DNA from: GCA-2720975 sp964467985
Lineage (GTDB): Bacteria; Planctomycetota; UBA1135; GCA-002686595
Length of the DNA stretch: 64,000 nt
NCBI GenBank assembly: GCA_964467985.1
Contig: CAYXTP010000006.1
Coordinates: 198,878 to 262,877 of the forward strand
Direction of reading: 5' to 3'
The position numbers and the translations under genes were made by a program. A model generated the notes under the pieces. It saw only the letters and a program-made list of their open reading frames with translations, was not told where the DNA came from and did no database searches. This document shows positions 43,708-53,410 of this stretch, in pieces. Position 1 is the first letter of the stretch, and each line of letters starts with the position of its first letter.

Positions 43708-44987
43708 GTCCGCACGACAACAAGCCCAACAACGGAACTTCGGCCACGAGCCCCTGCGGCGGATGCTCGGGCCCGCAGGCCCTGGCCGCACCCGCTCGAG
43801 GACAACTGGCCAGCGGCCACGCGCCTCTCGACGACCTACTGGCCCACTGCGAGGCCCTCTATCTCGACTACGACTTCGAGGTCCTTTCCGAGTGGAAGCG
43901 CAAGAACCCCAAGGGTGCAGCGGTGGGTTACTTACCCGCATATGTCCCGCGTGAGATCTTCCACGCCGCCGGGGTCCTGCCGGTGGGCATCCTGGGAGCT
44001 GGCGAGCAACTGGAAATCGTGCGGGGAGACGCCTGCTTCCAGTCCTACATCTGCCACCTGCCGCGATCGGTGGTGGAATTGGGCGCGTCGGGTCGCCTGA
44101 AGTCCCTGGACGGCATGGTGTTTCCCTCCACGTGCGACGTGATCCGCAACCTGTCGGGCATCTGGCAGATCATGTTCCCGGAGAAGTTCACTCGCTACCT
44201 GGACGTACCCCAGACCACCGACCCGCGGGTCGGTCAGGCCTTCTTCCGACAGGTCATTTCTGACCTCTTCAGGGATCTGTGCGAGCTCACAGGTCGCAAG
44301 CCCGAGGAGTGCGATGTTTCCGCTTCGATTCGCCTCTACGGGCAGAACCGAGCGGCGATCCGGGAGCTCAATGCATTGCGCCGCGTAGAACCCTGGACCG
44401 TACCCGGCAGCGAAGCCTACTTGGTGCAGAGGGCTGCCATGCTACTGCCTGTTGAGGAGCACACCCAGTTGGTGCGCGACTACCTGGCCGCGGCCAAGCA
44501 AGCCGGACGCAAGAGTCAAGACCACGCGCGCGTGAGCCTGTGTGGGGTGTTCTGCGAGCAGCCGCCGCTTGGAATGCTGCGCACGATCGAGCGCTCGGGG
44601 TGTGCAATCGTGGATGACGACGCCATGCAGATCCTGCGCTGGCTCCCCACGGATCTGGAGGGCGGCGACGACCCCATCGACGCCCTGGCCGAGGCCTGGT
44701 GCCTGGACATCTCCGAATCTGCCAGCCGATTCGTACCCGACGGCACCTGCAAGGGTGCTGGTTTTGTGAAGACCGTTCAGGAATGCGAGGCTGACGGTGT
44801 GGTGTTCGCAGCGCCGAGCTTCTGCGACCCCGCATTGCTCGACCGACCCATGCTGGTCGATGCCTGCGAAGCAGCGGGCATCAATTCGACATCTTTTCAG
44901 TACGCCGAAAACACCGGACAGATGCAGCCCATCCGAGAGCAGACGGGCACCTTTGCCGATTCCATCAAATTGTGGGGTGACGAATGA
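43704..44987 (+). CDS. bcrC: Benzoyl-CoA reductase subunit C
   Basis: 427 residues from ATG 43704, overlapping dch by 4 bases. It belongs to the HgdB/C-like family with cluster-ligand Cys candidates in GDACFQSYICHLPR, FPSTCDVIRN and the C-terminal PSFCDP. The end (REQTGTFADSIKLW) fits BcrC. With BcrB it forms the substrate-reducing half of the class I, ATP-dependent benzoyl-CoA reductase, which dearomatises benzoyl-CoA using two electrons from ferredoxin and two ATP. The N-terminal ~35 residues, Gly/Ser-rich with CGGC, are an extension I do not recognise. Confidence 0.93.
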   Translation: MSPHDNKPNNGTSATSPCGGCSGPQALAAPARGQLASGHAPLDDLLAHCEALYLDYDFEVLSEWKRKNPKGAAVGYLPAYVPREIFHAAGVLPVGILGAGEQLEIVRGDACFQSYICHLPRSVVELGASGRLKSLDGMVFPSTCDVIRNLSGIWQIMFPEKFTRYLDVPQTTDPRVGQAFFRQVISDLFRDLCELTGRKPEECDVSASIRLYGQNRAAIRELNALRRVEPWTVPGSEAYLVQRAAMLLPVEEHTQLVRDYLAAAKQAGRKSQDHARVSLCGVFCEQPPLGMLRTIERSGCAIVDDDAMQILRWLPTDLEGGDDPIDALAEAWCLDISESASRFVPDGTCKGAGFVKTVQECEADGVVFAAPSFCDPALLDRPMLVDACEAAGINSTSFQYAENTGQMQPIREQTGTFADSIKLWGDE

Positions 44988-46321
44988 GCGCGGAACAGAA
45001 ACAAGAGCCGGGAACCTTGCGCGAGCCGTCGATGTTGCGCCAGAAGGCCATGACTGAAGGTCACTACAAGCGCCTGGCGCAGGCCAAGGAAACGGGTAAG
45101 AAAGTTGTCTACACCTTCGTCCCTGGGAACCTGACCGAGTTGCTCTTGGCCTTCGATGTATTGCCCGTGCTGCCGGAGATCAATGCTCTGCAATCGGGCA
45201 TGCGCAAACGCTCGGGCGAGTACATTGCCGAAGCCGAACGCCAGGGACACTCAGAAGACGTGTGCACCTACGTCAAGTGCGACATCGGGATGCTGCTGGA
45301 AGGCAACGTCGGCCCGACGGGTGAACTTCTCCCCGAGCCCGATCTGCTGCTGCTTTCCTACACCGGTTGCTTCACCTTCCTCAAGTGGTTTGAGCTTCTG
45401 CGTGAACGCTACGACTGTCCGGTCGCCATGTTGCACGTGCCCTACCAATCCCAGGGGGAAATCGAACCTGGAATGGTCGAGTACGTGGTGGAGCAGATCC
45501 AGACCGAGGTCATTCCCAAGTTGGAAGAGATCACGGGCCGCAAGTACGACGAGGATCGGGTGCGTGAACTTCTGGGCCACTCTGCCAGGGCAGAGGACGA
45601 CCTGGTGGCCGTGCTCGAGTCGGCCAAGCACCGGCCCTCCCCCATCGATTCCTACTTCGGTGGCGTCTATTACATCGGCCCCCTGTTCACGGCCTTCCGG
45701 GGAACACTGGAGGCCGTGGAGTACTACGCCCAACTGCGTCGCGAGACCGAGGAGCGTGTCCGTCGCGGGCTGGGCCCCATCACACCCGCCGGTGAGATGT
45801 CCGAAGAGCGCTTCCGCCTAGTGGTGGAGGGTCCACCCAATTGGACGCACTTCCACCAGTTCTGGAGCATGTTCCACGAGCAGGGCGCAGTAGTCGTGGC
45901 CAGCACCTACACGAAGGTCGGTGGCCTCTACGATCGCGGCTTCCGCCACGACCCTTCGCGGCCGTTGGAGACTCTGGCCGAGTATTGCCTGGGTTGCTAC
46001 ACGAACCTCTCGCTGCCCGCCCGGGTGGACATGATCGCCGACTACGTGAACGACTACGAAGCCGACGGTTTCCTGATCAACTCAGTCAAGAGCTGCAACT
46101 CCTTCTCCGCCGGGCAGCTCGTCATGCTGCGCGAAGTGGAGGAACGCTGTGGAAAACCGGGCGCCTTCATCGAGACAGATCTCGTGGACCCTCGATATTT
46201 CTCGGCCTCCAACGTGAAGAACCGTATCGAGTCCTATTTCCAGATGCTCGATCAACGCAGAGCTGCTGAGACCGGCGAGGCCAGCCCGGACCGGGCTCCA
46301 CAAAGAGTCACGCCCTCATGA
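44984..46321 (+). CDS. bcrB: Benzoyl-CoA reductase subunit B
   Basis: 445 residues, ATGA overlap with bcrC. HgdB/C-like fold with Cys motifs CTYVKCDIG, YTGCFTFLKWFEL, YCLGCYTNLSLP and SVKSCNSFSAGQ, which carry an iron-sulfur cluster and shape the substrate site. MLRQKAMTEGHYKRL at the N-terminus is typical of BcrB. It partners BcrC at the active site. Length is normal for the family. It is coupled to bcrA by a 4-base overlap. Confidence 0.94.
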   Translation: MSAEQKQEPGTLREPSMLRQKAMTEGHYKRLAQAKETGKKVVYTFVPGNLTELLLAFDVLPVLPEINALQSGMRKRSGEYIAEAERQGHSEDVCTYVKCDIGMLLEGNVGPTGELLPEPDLLLLSYTGCFTFLKWFELLRERYDCPVAMLHVPYQSQGEIEPGMVEYVVEQIQTEVIPKLEEITGRKYDEDRVRELLGHSARAEDDLVAVLESAKHRPSPIDSYFGGVYYIGPLFTAFRGTLEAVEYYAQLRRETEERVRRGLGPITPAGEMSEERFRLVVEGPPNWTHFHQFWSMFHEQGAVVVASTYTKVGGLYDRGFRHDPSRPLETLAEYCLGCYTNLSLPARVDMIADYVNDYEADGFLINSVKSCNSFSAGQLVMLREVEERCGKPGAFIETDLVDPRYFSASNVKNRIESYFQMLDQRRAAETGEASPDRAPQRVTPS

Positions 46322-47661
46322 AGACTTGGATTGGAATCGACCTGGGATCTACGACGACCAAGGCCGTCGTGCTCGACGAGCAAGGGGCCGTCCTTGGACG
46401 TGGGATCACCAACTCACGGTCCAACTACGACGCCGCCTGCGAAGTGGCCCGCAGAGAAGCCTACCTGGATGCCCGGCGAGGCCTCTTCGCCCAGCGCCTG
46501 CGTCAAGATGGCGCCTTCACCGGGTCCACTACCGGCATCTTGGACGAGTTGATTCGAGCCACGCGCTTGGAGCAGCACCTGGACCACCTGGACGCGCTGA
46601 TGCGCATCGCGCGCGAGGAAGGACCGGGACTGGGGTGCACCCAGGGGGGCGCTCTCGGCACGATCGAAGCCGGCATGCGCGCGCTGGCCCTCGACCGCCA
46701 CACGCAGGGCATGCAACCGCGCTCTGAGTTCTTTCGAGATGTGGCAGGGTCGGACTGGATCGAATGCGCTCGCTCCCTGCCCAACGTGGACGCAGCCAAT
46801 GTCGACGTCTACAACGGACTCTTCGACAAGGCCATCCTGCTGGTGGAAGCCCTGCAAAACCTGGGTTCCACCGAACGCGTGCTCTCCGCTGCCCTGGAGC
46901 GCGCTCTGGTGGGAGTCGAGACGACGCCGGCTGAGGAACAGCTCCTGCGCAAGGCCATTCAAGAAGTCTGCGCGGTCGAGTTCGAGGAGACCGGTGCCGT
47001 GGGCACAGGCTACGGTCGGGCTCGCCTGCCCTTCCCGGAGGAGGCCATCCGCTCGGAGATCCTGTGCCATGGACTGGGTGCCCATGCCAGCTTCCCTGGG
47101 ACGCGTACGGTGCTCGACATCGGCGGACAGGACACCAAGGCTATCCAAGTGGACGAGCACGGGGTCGTCACCTCGTTTCAGATGAACGACCGCTGCGCTG
47201 CAGGATGTGGGCGCTACCTCGGGTACATCGCCGATGAGATGAATCTGGGCCTGCACGAGCTAGGCCCACTGGCCTTGAAATCCGACCGGCCGGTGCAGAT
47301 CAACTCGACCTGCACGGTCTTCGCGGGCGCGGAGCTGCGCGACCGACTCGCCATGGGTCAGAGCCACGAGGACATTCTGGCCGGGCTGCACCGCGCGATC
47401 GTGCTACGCGCCACGGGGCTGCTCGCACGCTCGGGCGGTGTTTTCAAGGAGTTCACCTTCACGGGCGGGGTGGCCAACAACACGGCCGCGGTAGATGTAC
47501 TGCGCACGCTCGTCAAAGAGAACTATGACATCGATGAGATCAACATCTCGCCGGGATCCATCTACACGGGTGCCCTGGGCGGGGCCCTCTTTGCTTGGCG
47601 CGAGGACCACGGTCTCAAGACTCCGCAACTCATGCAAACGACCGAGGAGGTGACGGTATGA
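46318..47661 (+). CDS. bcrA: Benzoyl-CoA reductase ATPase subunit A
   Basis: 447 residues of the BadF/BadG/BcrA/BcrD (ASKHA) ATPase family. Phosphate-1 motif GIDLGSTTTKAVV at the N-terminus and VLDIGGQDTKAI mid-protein; the Cys motif NDRCAAGCGRYL provides ligands for the [4Fe-4S] cluster shared with BcrD. INSTCTVFAGAEL supplies the second conserved Cys. With BcrD it uses ATP hydrolysis to energise electrons from ferredoxin before transfer to BcrBC. Overlaps both neighbours by 4 bases. Confidence 0.95.
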   Translation: MKTWIGIDLGSTTTKAVVLDEQGAVLGRGITNSRSNYDAACEVARREAYLDARRGLFAQRLRQDGAFTGSTTGILDELIRATRLEQHLDHLDALMRIAREEGPGLGCTQGGALGTIEAGMRALALDRHTQGMQPRSEFFRDVAGSDWIECARSLPNVDAANVDVYNGLFDKAILLVEALQNLGSTERVLSAALERALVGVETTPAEEQLLRKAIQEVCAVEFEETGAVGTGYGRARLPFPEEAIRSEILCHGLGAHASFPGTRTVLDIGGQDTKAIQVDEHGVVTSFQMNDRCAAGCGRYLGYIADEMNLGLHELGPLALKSDRPVQINSTCTVFAGAELRDRLAMGQSHEDILAGLHRAIVLRATGLLARSGGVFKEFTFTGGVANNTAAVDVLRTLVKENYDIDEINISPGSIYTGALGGALFAWREDHGLKTPQLMQTTEEVTV

Positions 47662-48494
47662 CCCTCGCAGCCGGAATCGACGTGGGCTCCAGTGCCGCCA
47701 AGACCGTGATCCTGAAGGACACGCCGGACGGCCATGAGATCCTGGGCAAGGCCGTCGTGCGCCTGCACGGCAATGACCTGAACGAGGTCATCCAGTCGAG
47801 CATGCAGCGGGCCCTTGGGCAGGCGGGCCTGCTGCAAGACGACATGGACTACATCGCCACGACCGGTGATGCAGACGAGGTTGTTTTCCGTACTGGGCAC
47901 TTTTACACCATGACGACCCATGCTCGCGGCGCGCTCTTCTTGAACCCCGATGCCCGAGCCGCGCTCGACATCGGTGCGTTGCACGGCAGGGTCATTCGCA
48001 TGGATGAGCGTGGCAAGGTCCTGGGCTATCGCATGACGAGTCAGTGCGCATCGGGCTCGGGACAGTTCCTGACCAACATTGCTCGCTACTTGGGCGTCAC
48101 GCGCGAAGAGGTGGGCAAGCTGTCCATGGAAGCCACTGACCCCGAAACCTGTTCCAGCATTTGCGCGGTGTTGGCGGAGACCGACGTGATCAACATGGTC
48201 AGTCGGGGGATTGCGGTACCCGACATCCTCAAGGGGATTCATCTGTCCATGGCCGACCGTCTGCTCAAACTGCTGCGTGGAGCCAAAGTCGAAGGTGTCG
48301 TGCATCTAACCGGGGGGCTGGCAGCCGACATCGGATTGGTGGCGGCCCTCGACGAGCTAGCCCAGGAACGGGGCAGCAAACTCGAGTTGCACACACACCC
48401 CGATTCGGTCTACGCGGGGGCCATCGGCGCGGCGATCTGGGGTGCTTGGCGCCACAACAAGCTGGCCTCCAAGGTCCAGGGGGCGGTCTCCTAG
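47658..48494 (+). CDS. bcrD: Benzoyl-CoA reductase ATPase subunit D
   Basis: 278 residues from ATG 47658, with GAGGAGG about 7 bases upstream and a 4-base overlap with bcrA. ASKHA ATPase motifs GIDVGSSAAKTVIL and LDIGALHGRVIRMDE; cluster Cys in TSQCASGSGQFL and ETCSSICAVL; nucleotide motif LTGGLAADIG. It forms the electron-activating heterodimer with BcrA. It ends the canonical bcrCBAD set; no ferredoxin gene follows directly, unlike in some Proteobacteria. Confidence 0.95.
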   Translation: MTLAAGIDVGSSAAKTVILKDTPDGHEILGKAVVRLHGNDLNEVIQSSMQRALGQAGLLQDDMDYIATTGDADEVVFRTGHFYTMTTHARGALFLNPDARAALDIGALHGRVIRMDERGKVLGYRMTSQCASGSGQFLTNIARYLGVTREEVGKLSMEATDPETCSSICAVLAETDVINMVSRGIAVPDILKGIHLSMADRLLKLLRGAKVEGVVHLTGGLAADIGLVAALDELAQERGSKLELHTHPDSVYAGAIGAAIWGAWRHNKLASKVQGAVS

Positions 48495-48495
48495 A

Positions 48496-49227
48496 ATGGG
48501 TCGCGCGTCCTGGGACTTTCAGGGTGAGGTGGCCGTGGTCACGGGTAGCGCCTCAGGCATTGGACTGGCGACGGCACAGGCTTTGACGCGGGCGGGGGCT
48601 CACGTGCACGGTCTCGACCGCAGTGACCAGGGACCGGGCCTGGGACCCGATTACACCCACCACGCGTTGGACCTACGGGACGGCAGCGTCCTGCAGGATC
48701 TGATCGCCAAGATCGCGGGCGAGGCAGGCCGCCTGGACCACCTCGTGCTGGTCGCGGGTATCACCGGGGACCGCACCCTTTGGAACCTGGAAGAGGACAC
48801 CTGGGAAGCGGTGCTCAGCGTGAATGTCAGTTCTGCCTTCCGGGCGCTCAAGACTGCAGCTCCTGTGCTCCGCGCAGCGGGTCACGGCCAGGTTGTGGCC
48901 GTCGCCTCGATCAACGGGCTGCGCGGCAAGTTCGGGCAGGCGGCCTATGGCGCGTCCAAGGCTGCGCTCATCAACCTGATGCGTGTAGCCGCACGCGAGC
49001 TGGGTCCCAAGGGAGTGCGGGTGAACTGCATTGCACCGGGCATGGTGGACACGCCTATGGCACGTGCGGCAGGCGAAGCGCTGGTCGACAGTGCGGCGCA
49101 GAGCGCTTGCCTCGGTCGCATCGCACGCCCCGAAGAGATCGCCGAATCCATCCTGTACTTGCTCTCCGATTCCGCTTCCGTCGTGACCGGAGCTACGTTG
49201 ATCGCCGATGCCGGTCAGATGGCGTAG
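48496..49227 (+). CDS. Short-chain dehydrogenase/reductase
   Basis: 243 residues from ATG 48496, one base after the bcrD stop. Classic SDR: cofactor loop TGSASGIG, structural NAG-like LVAGITG, catalytic Ser in VASINGLRG, Tyr and Lys in AAYGASKAA, and the PG motif VNCIAPGMVDTPMA. The closest functional types are FabG-like 3-oxoacyl reductases and 3-hydroxyacyl-CoA dehydrogenases. Its place at the end of the operon suggests beta-oxidation of 3-hydroxypimeloyl-CoA made by Oah, but specificity is not visible in the sequence. Confidence 0.9.
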   Translation: MGRASWDFQGEVAVVTGSASGIGLATAQALTRAGAHVHGLDRSDQGPGLGPDYTHHALDLRDGSVLQDLIAKIAGEAGRLDHLVLVAGITGDRTLWNLEEDTWEAVLSVNVSSAFRALKTAAPVLRAAGHGQVVAVASINGLRGKFGQAAYGASKAALINLMRVAARELGPKGVRVNCIAPGMVDTPMARAAGEALVDSAAQSACLGRIARPEEIAESILYLLSDSASVVTGATLIADAGQMA

Positions 49228-49230
49228 GGC

Positions 49231-50487
49231 CTACCAGTAGCTCGGCAAGGTCCCTTCGAACGTGCCGGCCAGCACCTCGAGTATCGCTTCCCGATCGACG
49301 GACGAAATCTGTGGGTCGTCGGGGCCGTCGAGGACACCATTGAGGATCAGCCACAGCCGTAGCCAGATCTGATCCAAGAGAGGTTGGGGCAGGGACCGAA
49401 AGAGCTCAGAGTGAATCAGGTAGCTCAGCGGATATCGAAACAGCCTCTGCTCGAGATCCAGATCTCTCAAACTGCGGCCATCCGACGTCCGTCGTGCGCG
49501 TTCCATGAAGGGAGCGACAAAAGTCGAAGCGTGCCCCACGGAGTTGGGCAAGCGGGGTTCGCCGATGAACAATAGGGCGTCGACGACCTTTTCGGCGGCG
49601 CCCTTGAGGCGTAGGTCCGTGGAGCGGACGTGGGTCTCCTCGGGAAGACCCAGATCCTGGTTGAGCGAGCGTTTGAAGTGCAGGGCCCGACGGGCTTCAT
49701 AACCCGCCCAGCACAAAACCGTGTGCATATGTGCCTGATGCTCGAGGACGAGCAAGGCGACCACATCGCTGGTCGGAACGGGATACGGATCGACGTCACA
49801 CAGACCGACAAGAGAATCGGCCTGGGTGGGCTCGGGCTCCAGGCGCTCCTTCTCTCCTAGTCGCCTGTTTCCGAGGTGCGGCATGTCTCCAGTCTCGCCC
49901 GTTACATACCAACCGCCCCAGCGCTGCTCATAGGGCGTTGCGTGGGTCACGCTATGCGAGCCAGCTCGCAGCAGTGGCAGGCCATCATCTTGAGCGTGCA
50001 CCGAACGCAGCAAGTTGGCAGGCATGCGCCCGTAGGCTGTGGGCGCGTGGCACTGCAGGCAGCTGTCAACTTCCCGCTGCAGGAACGGACCATCCGGCCC
50101 TTGCCTCATGGTGTAGAACACCAAGCCCTCCAGCGGGTCCACGGCCGTCAGTTCCATGACGACACTGTTGGGCACGAAACCCACGTAGACCTCATCAGAG
50201 AAATACAACGCCCGGGGGTGGGTGGCGGTGATGAGGTTTGCTTGAAAACTTGTGCGTGAGAAGACGGCTGTCTGAGAGGCCGCGGGAACGTCCAGAGCCT
50301 CGAGCAGACTGACGAGATACGATCCCTGCTTCCCGCGGTGGAGACGCACGTCCCCCGCTTGCATGCGCGTGGACAACTGGGCCACGCGGTCTTGTGTCGG
50401 GCGCGTCCCGTAGTTCAGCGGTGGGCGCGACCAAGGAGGGTCCTGGGGCGCCGCGAGAGCCAGAATCATGAGGGGAATTACAGACAC
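49231..50487 (-). CDS. Exported protein with one c-heme site, unknown function
   Basis: About 418 residues from GTG 50487; the frame reaches TTG 50553, and the true start is uncertain. A hydrophobic leader (VIPLMILALAAPQ) implies export. One CXXCH motif lies in DSCLQCHAPTAYGRMPANL. The flanking FYTMRQGPDGPFLQRE and SHSVTHATPYEQRWGGWYVTGE segments are distinctive, but I do not know a named family; similar proteins occur next to respiratory or redox genes. It converges with the SDR gene, 3 bases apart. It may be a monoheme periplasmic electron carrier or sensor. Confidence 0.78.
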   Translation of the reverse strand: MSVIPLMILALAAPQDPPWSRPPLNYGTRPTQDRVAQLSTRMQAGDVRLHRGKQGSYLVSLLEALDVPAASQTAVFSRTSFQANLITATHPRALYFSDEVYVGFVPNSVVMELTAVDPLEGLVFYTMRQGPDGPFLQREVDSCLQCHAPTAYGRMPANLLRSVHAQDDGLPLLRAGSHSVTHATPYEQRWGGWYVTGETGDMPHLGNRRLGEKERLEPEPTQADSLVGLCDVDPYPVPTSDVVALLVLEHQAHMHTVLCWAGYEARRALHFKRSLNQDLGLPEETHVRSTDLRLKGAAEKVVDALLFIGEPRLPNSVGHASTFVAPFMERARRTSDGRSLRDLDLEQRLFRYPLSYLIHSELFRSLPQPLLDQIWLRLWLILNGVLDGPDDPQISSVDREAILEVLAGTFEGTLPSYW

Positions 50488-50684
50488 AGCCGTAGCGTAA
50501 TGAATCCCGCGCGACCGGTGCGCTCGCCCAAGTGCGTAGCCAACACGGGACAATCGAGCTGTTGTCTCGCCTGCGTGACCACAAGTGCAGGGCCTACGCG
50601 CACGTTTTGTCGCGGACTCTTGGAGGCGCGAGGGTGCTCGTGGCCTAGGTAGATTGGTACGCTGGAGTTCGCCCTGTCACCCCC

Positions 50685-52568
50685 ATGGAGACCCCGGCTA
50701 TTCCCCCTCCCGATCCCTCAGGAATTCACGACGACGACGCTCCAAGCCTGTCGATCCAAGAGCAGCTCTTGGGAGCGACCAGGGACCTACTCGTGGCCGT
50801 CGACCTGCAGGGAGCCATCGTGCACGCCAATGCGGCGGCCAAGCGAGTATTCGGTCTGGCCGGATCGCAGATCCGCGGCAAGCATCTGCTCGACATCGTC
50901 GTCCCCGATGAACGAGGTCGCTGCCACAAGACTCTCGACGGTTGGATTGAAGGAGGCCTTGAAGAGACGCTGGTATTCGAGAGCCACCTGCAACACAGCG
51001 ACGGTTCGACTCGCAATGCCCTTTGGCGGCTCATTCAGGTCGAGGCCCAGGAGAGTGGCGTGGACTTCGTGGCCTGCGCGCGGGACATCACCGCCCTGCG
51101 AGAAGCCGAGCGTCAAGCCACCAAGCGCGAGGTGCGACTCGTCTCTTTGGTGGCGGGCATCCTCGATGCGGTGCTGACCATCGACTTGCGGGGCACGATT
51201 CAGTTCGCAAGCGATTCCGTTCTGACCTTCTTTGGCTACACGCCCGAGGAACTCGTGGGCCAGAACGTCAAGGTCATCATGCCCGAGCCCTACCGTTCCG
51301 GGCACGACGGCTACCTGGAGCGCTACCGCGAGACCGGCGAGACATGGATCTTGAATACGACCCGCGAGTTCCAGGCAGTGCGCAGGTCCGGAGCTCGGTT
51401 TTGGGTCGAACTGTCCGTCTCGCGCATCGACATCCCGGGGCAGACCGAGCCGCTCATCTGCGGCACCATGCGCGACTCGACGGCCCGCCGGCAGGCAGAG
51501 GATGCCCTCAAGGACCGCGAAAACCGCCTGCGGGCCATCTTCGACCAGGAATTCCAGCTGGTGGGCCTGCTCGACCCAGCTGGCCGGGTCTTGGAAGTGA
51601 ACCGCACGGCCGTGGAAAGGACACGCTCCGATCGAAGTGACTTGTTGGGCCGGCCCTTCTGGGAAACGCCCTGGTGGAGCCATGACTCGAGCCTGCAGTC
51701 GCGCCTGCGGGAGTGGATTCGGCGCTCGGCACGGGGCGAGTTTATTCGTGAGGAGACGACGCACATCGACCCCCACGGTCGCAAGCACGTGGTGGACTTC
51801 TCTCTCAAGCCCATCCTGAACGATGAAGGAGATGTGATCCTGTTGCTGCCTGAGGGGCGAGATATCACCGAACTCAAGAGAGCTCAGACGCGGGAGAATC
51901 AGATTCTGAAAGCGCTGGCAGCCATCGGTGAGTCGAGTTCCCTGCTCGCCCACGAGATCAAGAACCCGATCACTTCCATCAACCTGGCCCTACGTTCCAT
52001 GGTCAACAAGCTGGGAGCAGATGAGCGTTCCGTGCTCGAAGACCTGGTCACTCGCATGCAGCGCTTGGAGCGCACCATGCGACGTACGCTTTCATTCGCC
52101 AAGCCATTGGATATCGACCTGTCCAGCGAGGATGTACTGCCCATAGTTCTCGGGCCTGTAGATTCTCTGCGCGACGAAGCAGAAGGGCGGGGTGTGGAGA
52201 TCGAAGTGTCAGTGGATTCCGCGTGCCCACCCTTGCGCGTAGACAAGGGCCTGGTGGAAGAGGCTCTGTCCAACTTGATCGGCAACGCACTGCAAGCCGT
52301 CGGCGAGGGGGGAACGGTCTCCATCACGGCCGCTCCGGCAGGCACGGCCTGGGTAGAAATCAAGGTGCAGGACGACGGACCTGGAATTCCACAGTCCCTG
52401 CTACCCACCCTGTTCCGCCCCTTTGTGACAACCAAGGAAGAGGGCACAGGTTTGGGCCTGGCACTGGTCCAGAAGATCGCGGAAGAGCACGGCGGAAACG
52501 TGGAAGCGAGGGTGAGTGAGTCCCTCGGCGGCGCCTGTTTTTGCCTGAAATTGCCCGTTCACGTCTAG
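50685..52568 (+). CDS. Soluble PAS-domain sensor histidine kinase
   Basis: 627 residues without membrane helices. Three PAS domains (~25-125, 150-260, 280-395) precede a HisKA/HATPase_c kinase core with H423 in LLAHEIKNPITS, an N box (LSNLIGNALQAVG) and G boxes (DDGPGIP, GTGLGLAL). PAS2 resembles FixL (MPEPYRSGHDGYLERYRETGE), but the segment that holds the heme-ligand His in FixL reads TWILNTTREF, with no His, so heme binding by that route is unlikely. It is probably a cytosolic redox or small-molecule sensor feeding the LuxR-type regulator at 52742. Confidence 0.93.
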   Translation: METPAIPPPDPSGIHDDDAPSLSIQEQLLGATRDLLVAVDLQGAIVHANAAAKRVFGLAGSQIRGKHLLDIVVPDERGRCHKTLDGWIEGGLEETLVFESHLQHSDGSTRNALWRLIQVEAQESGVDFVACARDITALREAERQATKREVRLVSLVAGILDAVLTIDLRGTIQFASDSVLTFFGYTPEELVGQNVKVIMPEPYRSGHDGYLERYRETGETWILNTTREFQAVRRSGARFWVELSVSRIDIPGQTEPLICGTMRDSTARRQAEDALKDRENRLRAIFDQEFQLVGLLDPAGRVLEVNRTAVERTRSDRSDLLGRPFWETPWWSHDSSLQSRLREWIRRSARGEFIREETTHIDPHGRKHVVDFSLKPILNDEGDVILLLPEGRDITELKRAQTRENQILKALAAIGESSSLLAHEIKNPITSINLALRSMVNKLGADERSVLEDLVTRMQRLERTMRRTLSFAKPLDIDLSSEDVLPIVLGPVDSLRDEAEGRGVEIEVSVDSACPPLRVDKGLVEEALSNLIGNALQAVGEGGTVSITAAPAGTAWVEIKVQDDGPGIPQSLLPTLFRPFVTTKEEGTGLGLALVQKIAEEHGGNVEARVSESLGGACFCLKLPVHV

Positions 52569-52574
52569 GGCACT

Positions 52575-52614
52575 GAGCACGCCTCGATGGGTGCTCTAGG
52601 GACAAGGGACCCTA
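52575..52614 (+). terminator. Tandem hairpins after the PAS kinase gene
   Basis: GAGCAC (52575-52580) pairs with GTGCTC (52591-52596), followed at once by TAGGG (52597-52601) with CCCTA (52610-52614). A T6 run lies ~20 bases further (52636-52641). This suggests partial termination or attenuation in the 173-base gap before the response-regulator gene, which may have its own promoter. Confidence 0.4.
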
Positions 52615-52741
52615 CGCAAGGGCTAACGAGGGCCGTTTTTTGTAGGCCTTTGTGCTGAGTCGTGTACGAACTTCTGCGCAGATCGAGACCAACGAGTTCC
52701 ACAGCCACCAAGCGCTGTTTTCGATGATCTAGAATTCCGGC

Positions 52742-53410
52742 ATGACCACCGAAAACCAACGCATCAGCGTCTTTCTTCTCGACGATCAAGCCATCTTGCG
52801 CGCCGGGATTCGCAGCCTGCTGGAAGGCATGCCCGAAGTCGAAATCATCGGCGATAGCGGAGACCCGCGCGCGGCCCTTGAGGAGATCGGCGAGGCCCGC
52901 CCCGACGTGGTTCTACTGGACATCACCATGCCGGGTCTGTCTGGCATCGATGCCATCCCCCAGATCCGCAAACTGTCGCGCCGCACTAAGATCGTGATGC
53001 TCAGTCACCATGAGGGTCAGACCTTCGTGGACGAGTCCATCAAGGCCGGTGCGGATGGATACCTGTCCAAGGACTCCGATCCTGAGGAGATGAGCTTGGC
53101 GATTCGTTCCGTGTTCCGCGGCAACGCCTACGTCTCGCCCAAAGTCTCAGGGACCCTGCTCAATCAGGTGCGTGGCGGACGACGAGGGACCGATAGCGAC
53201 GGCACGGGCATCGCAAGTCTGACCCCCAGAGAGCGCGAGGTCTTCCAACTCCTGGCCATCGGCAAGAGCAACAAGCAAGTGGCCTTCGAGCTGAGCATGA
53301 GCCTCTCGACGGCCAAGAAGCACCGGGAGAACCTGCAGCGCAAGCTGAACGTGCATTCCGCCGCTGAACTGGCTCGCCTGGCGATTCGCGAAGGCCTGCT
53401 CAGTACTTGA
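52742..53410 (+). CDS. NarL/FixJ-type response regulator
   Basis: 222 residues. Receiver domain ~8-125 with DD (14-15), phospho-acceptor D60 (VVLLDITMPGLSG), conserved S/T (MLSHH) and K in YLSKDSD. C-terminal LuxR helix-turn-helix from LTPREREVFQLLAIGKSNKQ to RKLNVHSAAELARLA (~158-215). It is the probable partner of the PAS kinase just upstream. Its convergent neighbour is the cox operon, from which it is separated by a shared hairpin, so it does not obviously control it from here. Confidence 0.94.
   Translation: MTTENQRISVFLLDDQAILRAGIRSLLEGMPEVEIIGDSGDPRAALEEIGEARPDVVLLDITMPGLSGIDAIPQIRKLSRRTKIVMLSHHEGQTFVDESIKAGADGYLSKDSDPEEMSLAIRSVFRGNAYVSPKVSGTLLNQVRGGRRGTDSDGTGIASLTPREREVFQLLAIGKSNKQVAFELSMSLSTAKKHRENLQRKLNVHSAAELARLAIREGLLST

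Noticed and set aside
51270..51420. FixL-type heme PAS in the kinase
   Set aside because: The sequence resembles FixL, but the segment bearing the heme-ligand His has no His.
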